Below, piece by piece: positions 56,262 through 64,000 of a DNA stretch of 64,000 nt; position 1 is the first letter of the stretch; each line of letters opens with the position of its first letter. Location: positions 2,542,001 through 2,606,000 of the forward strand of contig NC_008391.1 of the NCBI RefSeq assembly GCF_000203915.1. Direction: 5' to 3'. Position numbers and translations under genes: made by a program. The DNA is from Burkholderia ambifaria AMMD (GTDB taxonomy: Bacteria > Pseudomonadota > Gammaproteobacteria > Burkholderiales > Burkholderiaceae). The notes below the pieces were generated by a model. That model was not told the origin of the DNA and made no database searches. It saw only the letters and a list, made by a program, of their open reading frames with translations.

Positions 56262-57389
56262 GTGGAAGCAGCAGATCAGAGATGGGTCGTTGTCTATTTG
56301 AGTACGGGGTTTTCCTTGGCCCAGGCCGCGCGTCTCGGCGAGGCCTTCAACCTGGCGAATCGCCTGCATGCGCTCAGTGCGGATTACCAGTTGAAGTACG
56401 TATCCGAAAGCGGGGGATTGCTGCAATCGTCGTCCGGCGTGCAGATCGCCGCCGATGCGCTCGGCGACGAGCACGGCCATCGTGCGCGCGCGTTCTTTCA
56501 TCTTCACGGTGATCGTGCGTCGGTCAACTGGAGCGATGCGTTGCGCCGCCGCCTGACCGACATTCATCGGCATGCGCGCTGGATCGTCGATGCGATGGAC
56601 CTGTCGACGCTCGCGGCGTCGCAGCGGCAGACGGATGCCGGTCAATCGCGAACGGATCGCACCCGCGGCGCGGCGGTCACGATCGAACCGCAGGGCGGCG
56701 AGGCCGACGTGTTCGCGGCCGTGCTCGACATGTTCCGCGCCGATCTCGGCGACAGCGCCGCGCAGGAGATCGCGAGCAACCTGATGCGGCCGGTCGAACA
56801 ACGCTATACGCAGTCGATGTGGGCGTTTCGCGAGCTGAGCGCGAGCCCGTCGATCCGGATGTCGGCGCAGCGGCTGCGCGCGCAGAGCACGAGCCGCATT
56901 TCGATCGCGGAAGTCGCGCGGACGGCCGCCATGAGCGAGCGCAATTTCCTGCGGCGCTTCAAGAAGGAAATTGGCGTGACGCCGACCGAATTCGTGCAGC
57001 ACGTGCGGCTCGAGCGCGCGTGCCACATGCTGATCCACACGACGCTGCCGGCCGACAAGGTCGCGCGGCGCACGGGCTTCGGCAGCGGCGAGCGGCTGGC
57101 AAAGCTGTTTCGCCAGCGTCTGCTCATGTCGCCGACCGAATTTCGCATTGCCGAGCGCGAGCGGATCCTGACGAACGGCGCCGGGGCGGCCGATCCGCAG
57201 TCCGACCCGCAGCCCGCGCCGCGGCCCGCGAAAACCGACGGCGAGCGGGCGAATCGGGGCGGGCGCGCCGAGCCGCGCGGGAAAACGGAGCGGAAGACCG
57301 TAAAATCACCGTGTCGCGATCACGATCCCCGGTTTCCATGCCCTTGCTCCCCACTACCGCCACCGCCCCCTTCTGCCCGTCGGAAGTAA
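56262..57389 (+). CDS. AraC-family regulator with DJ-1/PfpI-like N-terminal region
   Basis: The 375-residue product from GTG 56262 has an N-terminal domain similar to GlxA/FtrA regulators (VVYLSTGFSLAQAARLGEAF to DRASVNWSDAL). The C-terminal double HTH has the ISIAEVARTAAMSERNFLRRF segment and the ADKVARRTGFGSGERLAKLF segment. The last about 75 residues are Pro/Arg-rich and low in complexity. They overlap the start of the Nramp gene by 52 bp in another frame. Target unknown. Confidence 0.85.
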   Translation: MEAADQRWVVVYLSTGFSLAQAARLGEAFNLANRLHALSADYQLKYVSESGGLLQSSSGVQIAADALGDEHGHRARAFFHLHGDRASVNWSDALRRRLTDIHRHARWIVDAMDLSTLAASQRQTDAGQSRTDRTRGAAVTIEPQGGEADVFAAVLDMFRADLGDSAAQEIASNLMRPVEQRYTQSMWAFRELSASPSIRMSAQRLRAQSTSRISIAEVARTAAMSERNFLRRFKKEIGVTPTEFVQHVRLERACHMLIHTTLPADKVARRTGFGSGERLAKLFRQRLLMSPTEFRIAERERILTNGAGAADPQSDPQPAPRPAKTDGERANRGGRAEPRGKTERKTVKSPCRDHDPRFPCPCSPLPPPPPSARRK

Positions 57390-58654
57390 AGGGCAGTATC
57401 ACGATCGACGCCGGCGCGTCGCGCTGGATGAAGCTCAAGCGCTTCTTCGGCCCGGGCCTGCTGGTCGCGATCGGCTATATGGATCCGGGCAACTGGGCCA
57501 CCGACATCCAGGCCGGCTCGCAATTCGGCTATTCGCTGCTGTGGGTCGTCGCGTTCTCGAGCGTCGCCGCGATCTTCCTGCAGATGCTCGCCGCGCGGCT
57601 CGGCCTCGTCGCGGGCAAGGATCTCGCGCAGGCCAGCTACGATCGTTACGGCCGCTTCGGCCGCGTCGTGCAGTGGGTGACCGCCGAGGTGTCGATCATC
57701 GCGTGCGACATCGCCGAAGTGCTCGGCTGCGCGCTCGCATTCAAGCTGCTGCTCGGCGTGCCGCTCGCGTGGGGGATCGTGCTGACCGCGCTCGACACGG
57801 TGATCGTGCTCGGGCTGCAGGGCAAGGGCGTCCGGCAGATCGAGGCGATCGTGCTCGGGCTGATCGCGACGATGGCGTTCTGCTTCGTCGCGCAGGTCGC
57901 GATCACGCCGCCCAACTGGCATGCGGTCGCGAAGGGGCTCGTGCCGGGCAATCCCGGCCACGACAGCAAGGACGCGATCGTGCTCGCGCTCGGCATCGTC
58001 GGCGCGACGATCATGCCGCACAACCTGTATCTGCATTCGTCGGTTGTACAGACGCGCCATGTCGTCGGCGGCGCGCGCGGCCTGATTCGCGACACGCTCG
58101 CGCTGGTGCGGATCGATACCTGCGTGTCGCTGTTCGTCGCGATGCTCGTCAACGCGGCGATCCTGATCGTCGCGGGCGCGGCGTTCCATGCGACCGGCCA
58201 GCACGACGTCACCGACATCGAACAGGCGTACCGGCTGATCACGCCGATCGCGGGCGGCGCGGCCGCGCTGCTGTTCGGCATCGCGCTGCTCGCGTCCGGG
58301 CAGAGCTCGACGCTGACCGGCACGATCGCCGGCCAGGTGATCATGGACGGCTTCCTGCACACGAAAATCCCGTGCTACCAGCGTCGGCTGATCACGCGCG
58401 GGCTCGCGCTGGTGCCCGCGCTGATCGGCGTGCTGTGGCTCGGCGAAGGGTCGGTCGGGCAACTGCTCGTCTGGAGCCAGGTGCTGCTGAGCCTGCAACT
58501 GCCGTTCGCGATGTGGCCGCTGATCCAGTCGGTCAGCGATCGCAAAACGATGGGCGAGCATGCGATCGGCCGCAAGATGCAGTTCGCCGCATGGGCGCTG
58601 TTCGTCGTCATCACCGGCACCAACCTGCTGCTGATTTCGGGTGTCGCCGGCTGA
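57338..58654 (+). CDS. mntH: Nramp-family divalent metal:H+ symporter (MntH-like)
   Basis: The 438-residue product has 11 transmembrane helices and the Nramp signature DPGNWATDIQAGSQFGYSLLW with the metal-binding Asp and Asn. The second half-motif ATIMPHNLYLHSSVV is present as well. It imports Mn2+ and related metals. ATG 57338 is within the 3' end of the AraC gene; a later ATG at 57427 would shorten the N-terminus. No MntR box was recognised. Confidence 0.88.
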   Translation: MPLLPTTATAPFCPSEVKGSITIDAGASRWMKLKRFFGPGLLVAIGYMDPGNWATDIQAGSQFGYSLLWVVAFSSVAAIFLQMLAARLGLVAGKDLAQASYDRYGRFGRVVQWVTAEVSIIACDIAEVLGCALAFKLLLGVPLAWGIVLTALDTVIVLGLQGKGVRQIEAIVLGLIATMAFCFVAQVAITPPNWHAVAKGLVPGNPGHDSKDAIVLALGIVGATIMPHNLYLHSSVVQTRHVVGGARGLIRDTLALVRIDTCVSLFVAMLVNAAILIVAGAAFHATGQHDVTDIEQAYRLITPIAGGAAALLFGIALLASGQSSTLTGTIAGQVIMDGFLHTKIPCYQRRLITRGLALVPALIGVLWLGEGSVGQLLVWSQVLLSLQLPFAMWPLIQSVSDRKTMGEHAIGRKMQFAAWALFVVITGTNLLLISGVAG

Positions 58655-58680
58655 TACAGGCTGTCACAGGCTGAAACAGG
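58651..58680. repeat. three copies of CTGNNACAGG at the end of mntH
   Basis: CTGATACAGG, CTGTCACAGG and CTGAAACAGG are exact 10-bp tandem copies apart from two variable bases. The first copy contains the mntH stop codon. No T-run follows. Confidence 0.7.
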
Positions 58681-58726
58681 CGCGGCGCGCGCTTGCGTTA
58701 AACTGCCCCCTTTCGCTAGCGGTTCG

Positions 58727-59323
58727 ATGTGTGTTATGTGGAGTGAAATCAGCAACCTCGGCGACGCCGCGCTGACCCTGCCGGTCGCGCTGACGTGCGC
58801 GGTCTGGCTCGCGCTGTCCAACTGGCGGCTCGCCGTGCGCTGGATCGTGCTGCTCGCGGCCGGCATGAGCCTGGTCGGGGCCACCAAGATTCTCTATGCG
58901 GGCTGCGGGGTCGAGATCCCGCAGTTCGATTTCCGCGTGATCAGCGGCCATACGATGCTGTCGACGTCCGTGTGGACCGTCGCGCTGTCGATGCTGTGGC
59001 AGGCGTTTCGTCCGGGCAAGGCGCCGGGCGTCGCGGCCGGTCTCGCCGTCGGCGCGGTGACGGCCGTCGCGCGCGTGTTCGACCATTCGCACACGATTCC
59101 CGAAGTCGTCGTCGGCTGGCTGCTCGGCGCGCTGGTCGCGCTCGTGTTCCTGCGCGCGTACGCCCACGCGCACAAGCGCTCGTCCTCGCCGCGCGTCGCG
59201 GCCGTCTGCCTGCTGCTCGTGTCCGGCATCGCGTACGGCAATCGCGCACCGTTCCAGCAGATGATCGACACGCATTCCCCGCAAGTCTGCGCGTTCATGC
59301 GCGCGTCCGGCGACGGGTTCTGA
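58727..59323 (+). CDS. divergent PAP2-superfamily membrane protein
   Basis: The 198-residue product has five to six hydrophobic segments and part of the PAP2 phosphatase signature: ISGHTMLS in the position of PSGH, and ARVFDHSHTIPEVVVGW in the position of SRxxxxxHxxxD. The last Asp is replaced by Glu, and the first motif (KxxxxxxRP) is not seen. It may therefore be a weakened lipid phosphatase or a structural relative. ATG 58727 or 58736 are both possible starts. Confidence 0.7.
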   Translation: MCVMWSEISNLGDAALTLPVALTCAVWLALSNWRLAVRWIVLLAAGMSLVGATKILYAGCGVEIPQFDFRVISGHTMLSTSVWTVALSMLWQAFRPGKAPGVAAGLAVGAVTAVARVFDHSHTIPEVVVGWLLGALVALVFLRAYAHAHKRSSSPRVAAVCLLLVSGIAYGNRAPFQQMIDTHSPQVCAFMRASGDGF

Positions 59324-59760
59324 CGGCGGGTGGTTCCGGGGCATCGATGCCTCGGTGCCGGATGCGGTCGTGGCCGCGGCGCTGCCCGCGCCTTCTTCCT
59401 CGTTTCATTCGTTCCCTGTCATCGGCAAACGCCCGCGTGCGGCCTTCGTCGCATCGGTATTCGCGGTAATCGGCCGCGTTGCGCCTGCGCCCGCGCGTTG
59501 CACCGGCTGCGGCCGCGGCTGCGAAGGCCATCAGCCGCATCTATGACTGGGCATTACGAATATTCATTTCATCGATTGGCGGCAATCGCGTACGCTGGCG
59601 TTCGTTCGATCGGGGCGTGCAGCGGCGGCCTGCCCGATGGGTTCGGCGCGGTGCGACCGGCTCGCTATACTCGCGCAAACCGCGCGGCCGTCGGCCGGCG
59701 CACGGCAACCGCCGTCGCGGCACCGGTCCGCCACGACGATTCACGATAGGAGCAGGTCCC
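59324..59760. other. 437-bp intergenic region upstream of the SDR/MDR operon
   Basis: No gene is supported here; the longer ORFs in other frames are Arg/Ala-rich shadows. TATACT at 59666-59671 is a good -10 box for the downstream operon, with a weak TTCGGC element 18 bp upstream. No repeat or structured RNA was recognised. Confidence 0.4.
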
Positions 59761-60549
59761 ATGACAGTCGTTTCCTCGCGCCTCGCAGGCAAGTGCGCGT
59801 ACATCACGGGCGCCGCCGGCGGCCTCGGACGCGCGATCGCGCGCCGCATGGTCGAGCAGGGCGCGCGCGTGTTCCTGACCGACATCGCCGACGCGGCCGT
59901 GCTCGACGCCTTCGCGCACGAACTCAATGCAGGGCACGCGGCGCCTGTCGCGTTCGCGGCCACGCAGGACGTGCGCGACGAGGGACACTGGCAGGCGCTG
60001 CTCGCGCAGGCGAACGAAGCGATGGGCGGCTTGTCGGTGCTCGTCAACAATGCGGGCGTCGGGTCGATCGGCACGCCTGCGCAGATCGAGATCGACGAGT
60101 GGCGGCGCGTGATGGCGATCAACGTCGAGAGCATCGTGCTCGGCTGCAAGCATGCGCTGCCGTACCTCGGCGCGAGCCGGCCGGCGTCGATCATCAACAT
60201 CTCGTCGGTGGCCGCGTTCAAGGTCGAGCCGGAATTCACCGCGTACAACGCGTCGAAGGCCGCGGTCGCGTCGCTGACGAAGTCGGTCGCGATCGATTGC
60301 GCGCGCCGCGAGCTCGACGTGCGCTGCAACTCGATTCACCCGGCGTTCATTCGCACGGGGATCGTCGAGCCGCTGTTCCAGTCGCTCGGCGAACGCGATG
60401 CGACGCGCAAGCTCGCGCGCGGCATTCCGTTGCGCCGGCTCGGCGATCCGGATGACGTCGCGCATGCGGCCGTCTATCTGGCGTCGGACGAAAGCCGCTT
60501 CGTGACGGCCGCCGAACTCGTGATCGACGGCGGCATGTGCGCGGTCTGA
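59761..60549 (+). CDS. short-chain dehydrogenase/reductase
   Basis: The 262-residue SDR has the nucleotide motif TGAAGGLG, the NNAGVG motif and the catalytic Ser in INISSVAAF with Tyr and Lys in YNASK. It ends with the classical [11 protein letters not shown]. An Asp after strand beta-2 (FLTDIAD) favours NAD+. It resembles cyclopentanol or 7-alpha-hydroxysteroid dehydrogenase types; the substrate is unknown. AGGAGC lies before the ATG. It forms an operon with the MDR oxidoreductase 35 bp downstream. Confidence 0.85.
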   Translation: MTVVSSRLAGKCAYITGAAGGLGRAIARRMVEQGARVFLTDIADAAVLDAFAHELNAGHAAPVAFAATQDVRDEGHWQALLAQANEAMGGLSVLVNNAGVGSIGTPAQIEIDEWRRVMAINVESIVLGCKHALPYLGASRPASIINISSVAAFKVEPEFTAYNASKAAVASLTKSVAIDCARRELDVRCNSIHPAFIRTGIVEPLFQSLGERDATRKLARGIPLRRLGDPDDVAHAAVYLASDESRFVTAAELVIDGGMCAV

Positions 60550-60584
60550 CGCGCAATCGATAACACCACCCGGAGGAGAACATC

Positions 60585-61601
60585 GTGTCGACACCCGTGA
60601 ACCGCCAGCTGCTGCTGAAAACGCGCCCGGAAGGGCGGGTCGGCCGCGAACACTTTTCGCTCGTCGAAACCCCCGTGCCGGCGCTCGCCGACGGCGAAGT
60701 GCTCGTGCGCGTGCTGTATCTGTCGATGGATCCGACCAACCGCGTATGGATGAGCGACGTGCCGCAATACCTGCCGCCCGTCGCGATCGGCGAGGTGATG
60801 CGCGCGCTCGGCATCGGGCGCGTGGTCGCGTCGCGCCACGCGGGTTTCGCGGAAGGCGACCTCGTGCAGGGGCTCGTCGGCTGGCAGGACTATGCGGTCG
60901 TCGCGGCCGACCAGGCCGCGCAGCTCGTGAAGCTGCCCGCGCAGTCGGGCCTGCCGCTGCCGACGCTGCTCGGCGCGTGCGGGATGAGCGGCCTGACCGC
61001 GTACTACGGGCTGACCGACATCGCGCCGGTGCAGCCCGGCGAGACGCTCGTCGTGTCGGCGGCGGCCGGCTCGGTCGGCTCGATCGCCGGCCAGATCGGC
61101 AAGATCCACGGCGCGCGGGTGGTCGGCATCGCGGGCGGCGCGGACAAGTGCCGCTACCTGACCGAGACGCTCGGCTTCGACGCGGCCGTCGACTACAAGG
61201 CCGACGATTTCCGTGAGCAGCTGAAGGCGGCGACGCCGGACGGCGTGCACGTGAACTTCGAGAACGTCGGCGGCGAAGTGATGCGCGCGGTGCTGTCGCG
61301 GATGGTGATCGGCGGGCGCGTCGCACTGTGCGGCGTGATCTCGAACTACAACAGCGGCCGCGCGGCGGACGACGTCGGCGTGCTGATCTCGAAGCGCATC
61401 ACGATGCGCGGCTTCCTGATCCTCGACTACCGCAAGAGCCGCGAAGCGGTGCAGACGCTCGCCGGCTGGCTGCGCGACGGCCGTCTCAAGGCCGAGGAAA
61501 CCGTGGCCGACGGGCTCGAAAACGCCCCCGACGTGCTCAATCGCCTGTTCGACGGCGACCATCGCGGCAAGCTCGTGCTGCGCGTCGATCCGGGCGCGTG
61601 A
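60585..61601 (+). CDS. NADP-dependent medium-chain oxidoreductase (CurA/leukotriene-B4-reductase-like)
   Basis: The 338-residue product lacks zinc ligands. It shows the MDR double-bond-reductase features: LYLSMDPTNRVWMSD near the start, the GMSGLTAYYGLTDIAP segment, and the cofactor motif SAAAGSVGSIAGQIGK. It likely reduces alpha,beta-unsaturated ketones with NADPH. GTG start 60585 has a strong GGAGGAG site. Co-transcription with the upstream SDR is likely. Confidence 0.88.
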   Translation: MSTPVNRQLLLKTRPEGRVGREHFSLVETPVPALADGEVLVRVLYLSMDPTNRVWMSDVPQYLPPVAIGEVMRALGIGRVVASRHAGFAEGDLVQGLVGWQDYAVVAADQAAQLVKLPAQSGLPLPTLLGACGMSGLTAYYGLTDIAPVQPGETLVVSAAAGSVGSIAGQIGKIHGARVVGIAGGADKCRYLTETLGFDAAVDYKADDFREQLKAATPDGVHVNFENVGGEVMRAVLSRMVIGGRVALCGVISNYNSGRAADDVGVLISKRITMRGFLILDYRKSREAVQTLAGWLRDGRLKAEETVADGLENAPDVLNRLFDGDHRGKLVLRVDPGA

Positions 61602-61701
61602 ACGGCAGCGGCGGCGCGCATTGAGTTCGAACCGCCGTGCATCGATTTAGGACGTGTCCCATCGATCGTTTCGGTCGCTCTCCTGACAGTATTCGCCAGC
61701 T

Positions 61702-61737
61702 AACGGCGGCGTGACGTGCGTGTCACGCCGCCGTTTT
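61702..61737 (+). terminator. rho-independent terminator after the SDR/MDR operon
   Basis: A 14-bp perfect stem (61702-61715 with 61722-61735) with a 6-nt loop ends in TTTT. It lies 101 bp after the MDR gene stop. Confidence 0.82.
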
Positions 61738-61765
61738 CATTGGCGTGGCGAGACGGGCGGGAAAC

Positions 61766-62269
61766 ATGCGAACGAAGGCAACGCACGCGGCATCGGCGGT
61801 GATGCGCGATCGAACGATGCGGCGCAGGTGCGACAGGCTGCGGATCGTCGCAGTGGGGATCGGCATCGCGTGCGCGATGTCGGGTGCCGGCGCGGCCGGG
61901 CACGCGCATGCGGATGGCATCGTGCGATTCACCGGTGCGCTCGTCGATCTGTACGACGTGACATTCGACGCGCCGTCGATCGAAGCGGCGGACACCGCGA
62001 CGGCGGTGACGCTCCGGTTCGATGCGCACGGTCGGCACCTGCCGGGTGCGCACGTGGCGCTCGTGAGGCCGGACGGCGAGCCGCTGGTGCAGTCGGCGGG
62101 AGCGGAGATTCGCGCGACCTGGCGCGATGCACGCGACGATCGAAGCGTGCCGCTCGTATCGGGGCGAGCTCATCGCATTGGCCCGCATGGCGGCGTGATG
62201 ACGGTGGCCGCGCCGGAAATGCAAACGGGCGCCGTGGCGCCCGTCGTGATCAGGATTCGTCATCCGTGA
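61766..62269 (+). CDS. small exported protein, fimbrial-subunit-like motif, function unknown
   Basis: With ATG 61766 the product has 167 residues; GTG 61745 is possible. After an Arg-rich start, a hydrophobic segment (IVAVGIGIACAMSGAGAAGHAHA) serves as signal peptide. The mature start DGIVRFTGALVDL recalls the beginning of type 1 pilin-like domains, but the usual cysteine pair is missing. Later parts are hydrophilic beta-rich. I would not assign a function. It is convergent with the AI-2E-family gene, 9 bp away. Confidence 0.6.
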   Translation: MRTKATHAASAVMRDRTMRRRCDRLRIVAVGIGIACAMSGAGAAGHAHADGIVRFTGALVDLYDVTFDAPSIEAADTATAVTLRFDAHGRHLPGAHVALVRPDGEPLVQSAGAEIRATWRDARDDRSVPLVSGRAHRIGPHGGVMTVAAPEMQTGAVAPVVIRIRHP

Positions 62270-62278
62270 CGCGCGGCG

Positions 62279-63346
62279 TCATTCCCCCTGTTCGGAGCGT
62301 GCGTAGATGTCCCAGCTTGCCATGAACAACGCGGCGACGAGCGGTCCGATCACGAAGCCGTTGATCCCGAACAGCGCCATCCCGCCGAGCGTCGAGATCA
62401 GCACGACCCAGTCGGGCATCTTCGTGTCCTTGCCGACGAGGATCGGGCGCAGCAGGTTGTCGACGAGGCCGATCACGCCGACGCAGAACGCGACGAGGAT
62501 CACGCATTTCCAGATCGCGCCGATCGCGAGGAAGTAGAGCGCGGCGGGTATCCACACGAGGCTCGCGCCGATCGCCGGCAGCAGCGACAGGAACGCCATC
62601 AGCGCGCCCCACAGCACGACGCCCTCGATTCCGAGGATCCAGAAGATCAGGCCGCCGAGCGCGCCCTGCACGAGCGCGACCGCGATATTGCCTTTCACGG
62701 TTGCGCGCACAACGGTTGTGAACTTCGCGAGCAGCAGGTTCTTGTGCTCTTCGTCGAGCGGTATCGAGCGGCGCACGCGGCGGCCGATCTCGCCGCCGTC
62801 GCGCAGCAGGAAGAACAGCATGTACAGCATCACGCCGAAGCTGACGACGAACTGGAACGTGTTCTGGCCGATGCTGAGCGCCTGGGTGGCCGCGAACTGG
62901 CTGATCTGCGCGGCGCCGTCGGTCAGCTTCTTCTGGATGCCGGGGATGTTGGACAGCCCGTATTTCTGCAGCAGGTTCTGGATCGACGTCGGCAGCGCGT
63001 GAATGATGTCGTGGAAGTACCGCGAATAATTCGGCTGTGCGTCCTTCAGTTCCTGGTACACGTACGCGATTTCCTGCACGAGCGTCGCCGTGACGAACAC
63101 GAGCGGCAGGATCACGATCAGGATGATCAGCGACATCGACACGAGCGCGGCGAGATTGCGCCGCTTGCCGAAACGCGCGGCGAGCCAGCGCTGCACCGGC
63201 TGGAACAGGATCGCGAGAATGGTGCCCCAGAAGACGGCGCCGGAGAACGGCGCGAGTATCCAGCACAGTCCGACGGTGACCGCGAACAGCAGGAAATAGA
63301 AGAATTTTTGGTGATCGTGTCCGCTATCCATGGATGGTTCGCGCAT
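62279..63346 (-). CDS. AI-2E-family/PerM-like permease
   Basis: The 355-residue product has eight hydrophobic segments in two groups around a soluble region of about 100-160. It includes the conserved PVQRWLAARFGKRRNLAAL and FLSLLPAIGASLVWIPAALY segments, and ends NGFVIGPLVAALFMASWDIY. The group is named after TqsA but includes Na+/H+ and unknown exporters. Start may be ATG 63346 or 63331. No operon partner. Confidence 0.85.
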   Translation of the reverse strand: MREPSMDSGHDHQKFFYFLLFAVTVGLCWILAPFSGAVFWGTILAILFQPVQRWLAARFGKRRNLAALVSMSLIILIVILPLVFVTATLVQEIAYVYQELKDAQPNYSRYFHDIIHALPTSIQNLLQKYGLSNIPGIQKKLTDGAAQISQFAATQALSIGQNTFQFVVSFGVMLYMLFFLLRDGGEIGRRVRRSIPLDEEHKNLLLAKFTTVVRATVKGNIAVALVQGALGGLIFWILGIEGVVLWGALMAFLSLLPAIGASLVWIPAALYFLAIGAIWKCVILVAFCVGVIGLVDNLLRPILVGKDTKMPDWVVLISTLGGMALFGINGFVIGPLVAALFMASWDIYARSEQGE

Positions 63347-63494
63347 TGATGCCTGGTTTGATTGAATCTCGTCGCTTCGGGCGCGATCGGCTCGCGAACG
63401 TCACGGGTTCGCGGCGAAGCACGCTGCGGGCGGCCCGACCGGCAGTATGCCCGCAAAGGTGTCGCCATCATAGCCGCTGCGCGCGGCGCACGCG

Positions 63495-63522
63495 AAAACG
63501 CCGCGGGCGAAGCCGCGGCGTT
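63495..63522 (-). terminator. hairpin terminator after the SYLF-domain gene
   Basis: On the minus strand a 10-bp perfect stem (63522-63513 with 63506-63497) with a 6-nt loop runs into four T. It is 35 bp downstream of the stop codon at 63557. Confidence 0.6.
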
Positions 63523-63556
63523 GGCGGAAGGGGCGCGGCGGTGCCGCGCCGGATCG

Positions 63557-64000
63557 TCAGATGTGGAGCCGGGTGATCTTGGTGCCGTTCACCGACAAGT
63601 CGCCCATCAGGCCGGCGTTGGTCAGCACCAGCACCTGGACCGGTGCGGTGGCCGTGTTGGAATCGACCGCGCCGTTCGCGCCGACCTTCACGACCGCGAC
63701 GGACGCATCGGCACCGGCCGACCAGCCTTCGGACTTACGGAACGAGTCGAGCGCATCCTGCGTCATGAACAGGAACACGATCGCCTTCGATTGCGCGCCG
63801 GCCTGCAGGCCGACCGACAGCGACGACGTGTTGTAGTAGCCGACGGTGTTGCCGCCGACGCGCAGTGCGCCGTTGCCGGACTGGCCGCCGACGATCAGGC
63901 CGGCTTGCAGCACGTTCGGGAACACGAGCACGCCGCGCGACTTCGCGACGAGCTCACGCGAGCCCGGCACCGTCGAATAGAGGCGCGACAGTGTCGCATT
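63557..64000 (-). CDS. SYLF-domain lipid-binding protein, C-terminal part (truncated by window end)
   Basis: The frame is open from 64000 on the minus strand to the stop at 63557; the N-terminus lies outside. The visible 147 residues contain KSRGVLVFPNVLQAGLIVGG, NTSSLSVGLQAGAQSKAIVF and GADASVAVVKVGANGAVDS, which are typical of Ysc84-type SYLF domains. Bacterial members are usually periplasmic lipoproteins of about 190 residues; the role is unclear. Confidence 0.85.
   Translation of the reverse strand, partial: NATLSRLYSTVPGSRELVAKSRGVLVFPNVLQAGLIVGGQSGNGALRVGGNTVGYYNTSSLSVGLQAGAQSKAIVFLFMTQDALDSFRKSEGWSAGADASVAVVKVGANGAVDSNTATAPVQVLVLTNAGLMGDLSVNGTKITRLHI

Overview
The window is GC-rich, gene-dense DNA with Burkholderiales-type gene content: a complete anthranilate (andAcAdAbAa) and catechol (catBAC) route, many LysR and AraC regulators, and a Wsp chemosensory operon whose output gene is a hybrid kinase and not a GGDEF protein. 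Together these point to a Burkholderia cepacia complex strain, probably a secondary chromosome. This is inferred from gene content only. No tRNA, rRNA, insertion sequence, prophage or CRISPR array was seen.

Layout. 1-6430: tail of what looks like an exopolysaccharide locus (C-terminus of an outer-membrane barrel, a polytopic membrane protein, a deacetylase-like exported protein, an exported glycosidase-like protein, and a glmS copy). 6532-8239: an unknown membrane protein and a small TIGR02594-like protein. 8303-12949: a tripartite EmrAB-NodT efflux operon with a MarR repressor. 13057-17335: LysR, a second MarR, the two-subunit aconitase X and an AraC regulator. 17438-21996: a FadH-type dienoyl-CoA reductase, a small unknown protein under a near-ideal LexA box, and a LysR/quinone-oxidoreductase pair.

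22058-30290 is a catabolic island: catC-catA-catB with divergent catR, then andR divergent from andAc-andAd-andAb-andAa. Anthranilate is converted to catechol, cis,cis-muconate, muconolactone and the 3-oxoadipate enol-lactone. The two halves converge on a gap made of 13-bp tandem repeats. 30478-37690 holds a DUF445 membrane protein, a RelE/HigA-like toxin-antitoxin pair, an acetolactate-synthase-like enzyme with an aldehyde dehydrogenase, and a CPA1 antiporter.

38266-47339 is the Wsp system (wspHRR, wspA-F), a tightly overlapping surface-sensing operon. Then come a ClC channel, an unknown kinase/partner pair, a riboflavin synthase, an ABC exporter preceded by a possible leader peptide, a DyP peroxidase, OsmC, LysR and AraC regulators, an Nramp transporter, a divergent PAP2 protein, an SDR/MDR oxidoreductase pair, a small exported protein, an AI-2E-family permease, and the C-terminal part of a SYLF-domain protein cut by the window edge.

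The observations most worth following are: the LexA-controlled unknown gene at 19651-20055; a 17-bp palindromic site shared by both marR genes and the efflux operon; the atypical Wsp output; the 16-codon ORF ahead of the ABC exporter; and the uncharacterised end of the exopolysaccharide locus.
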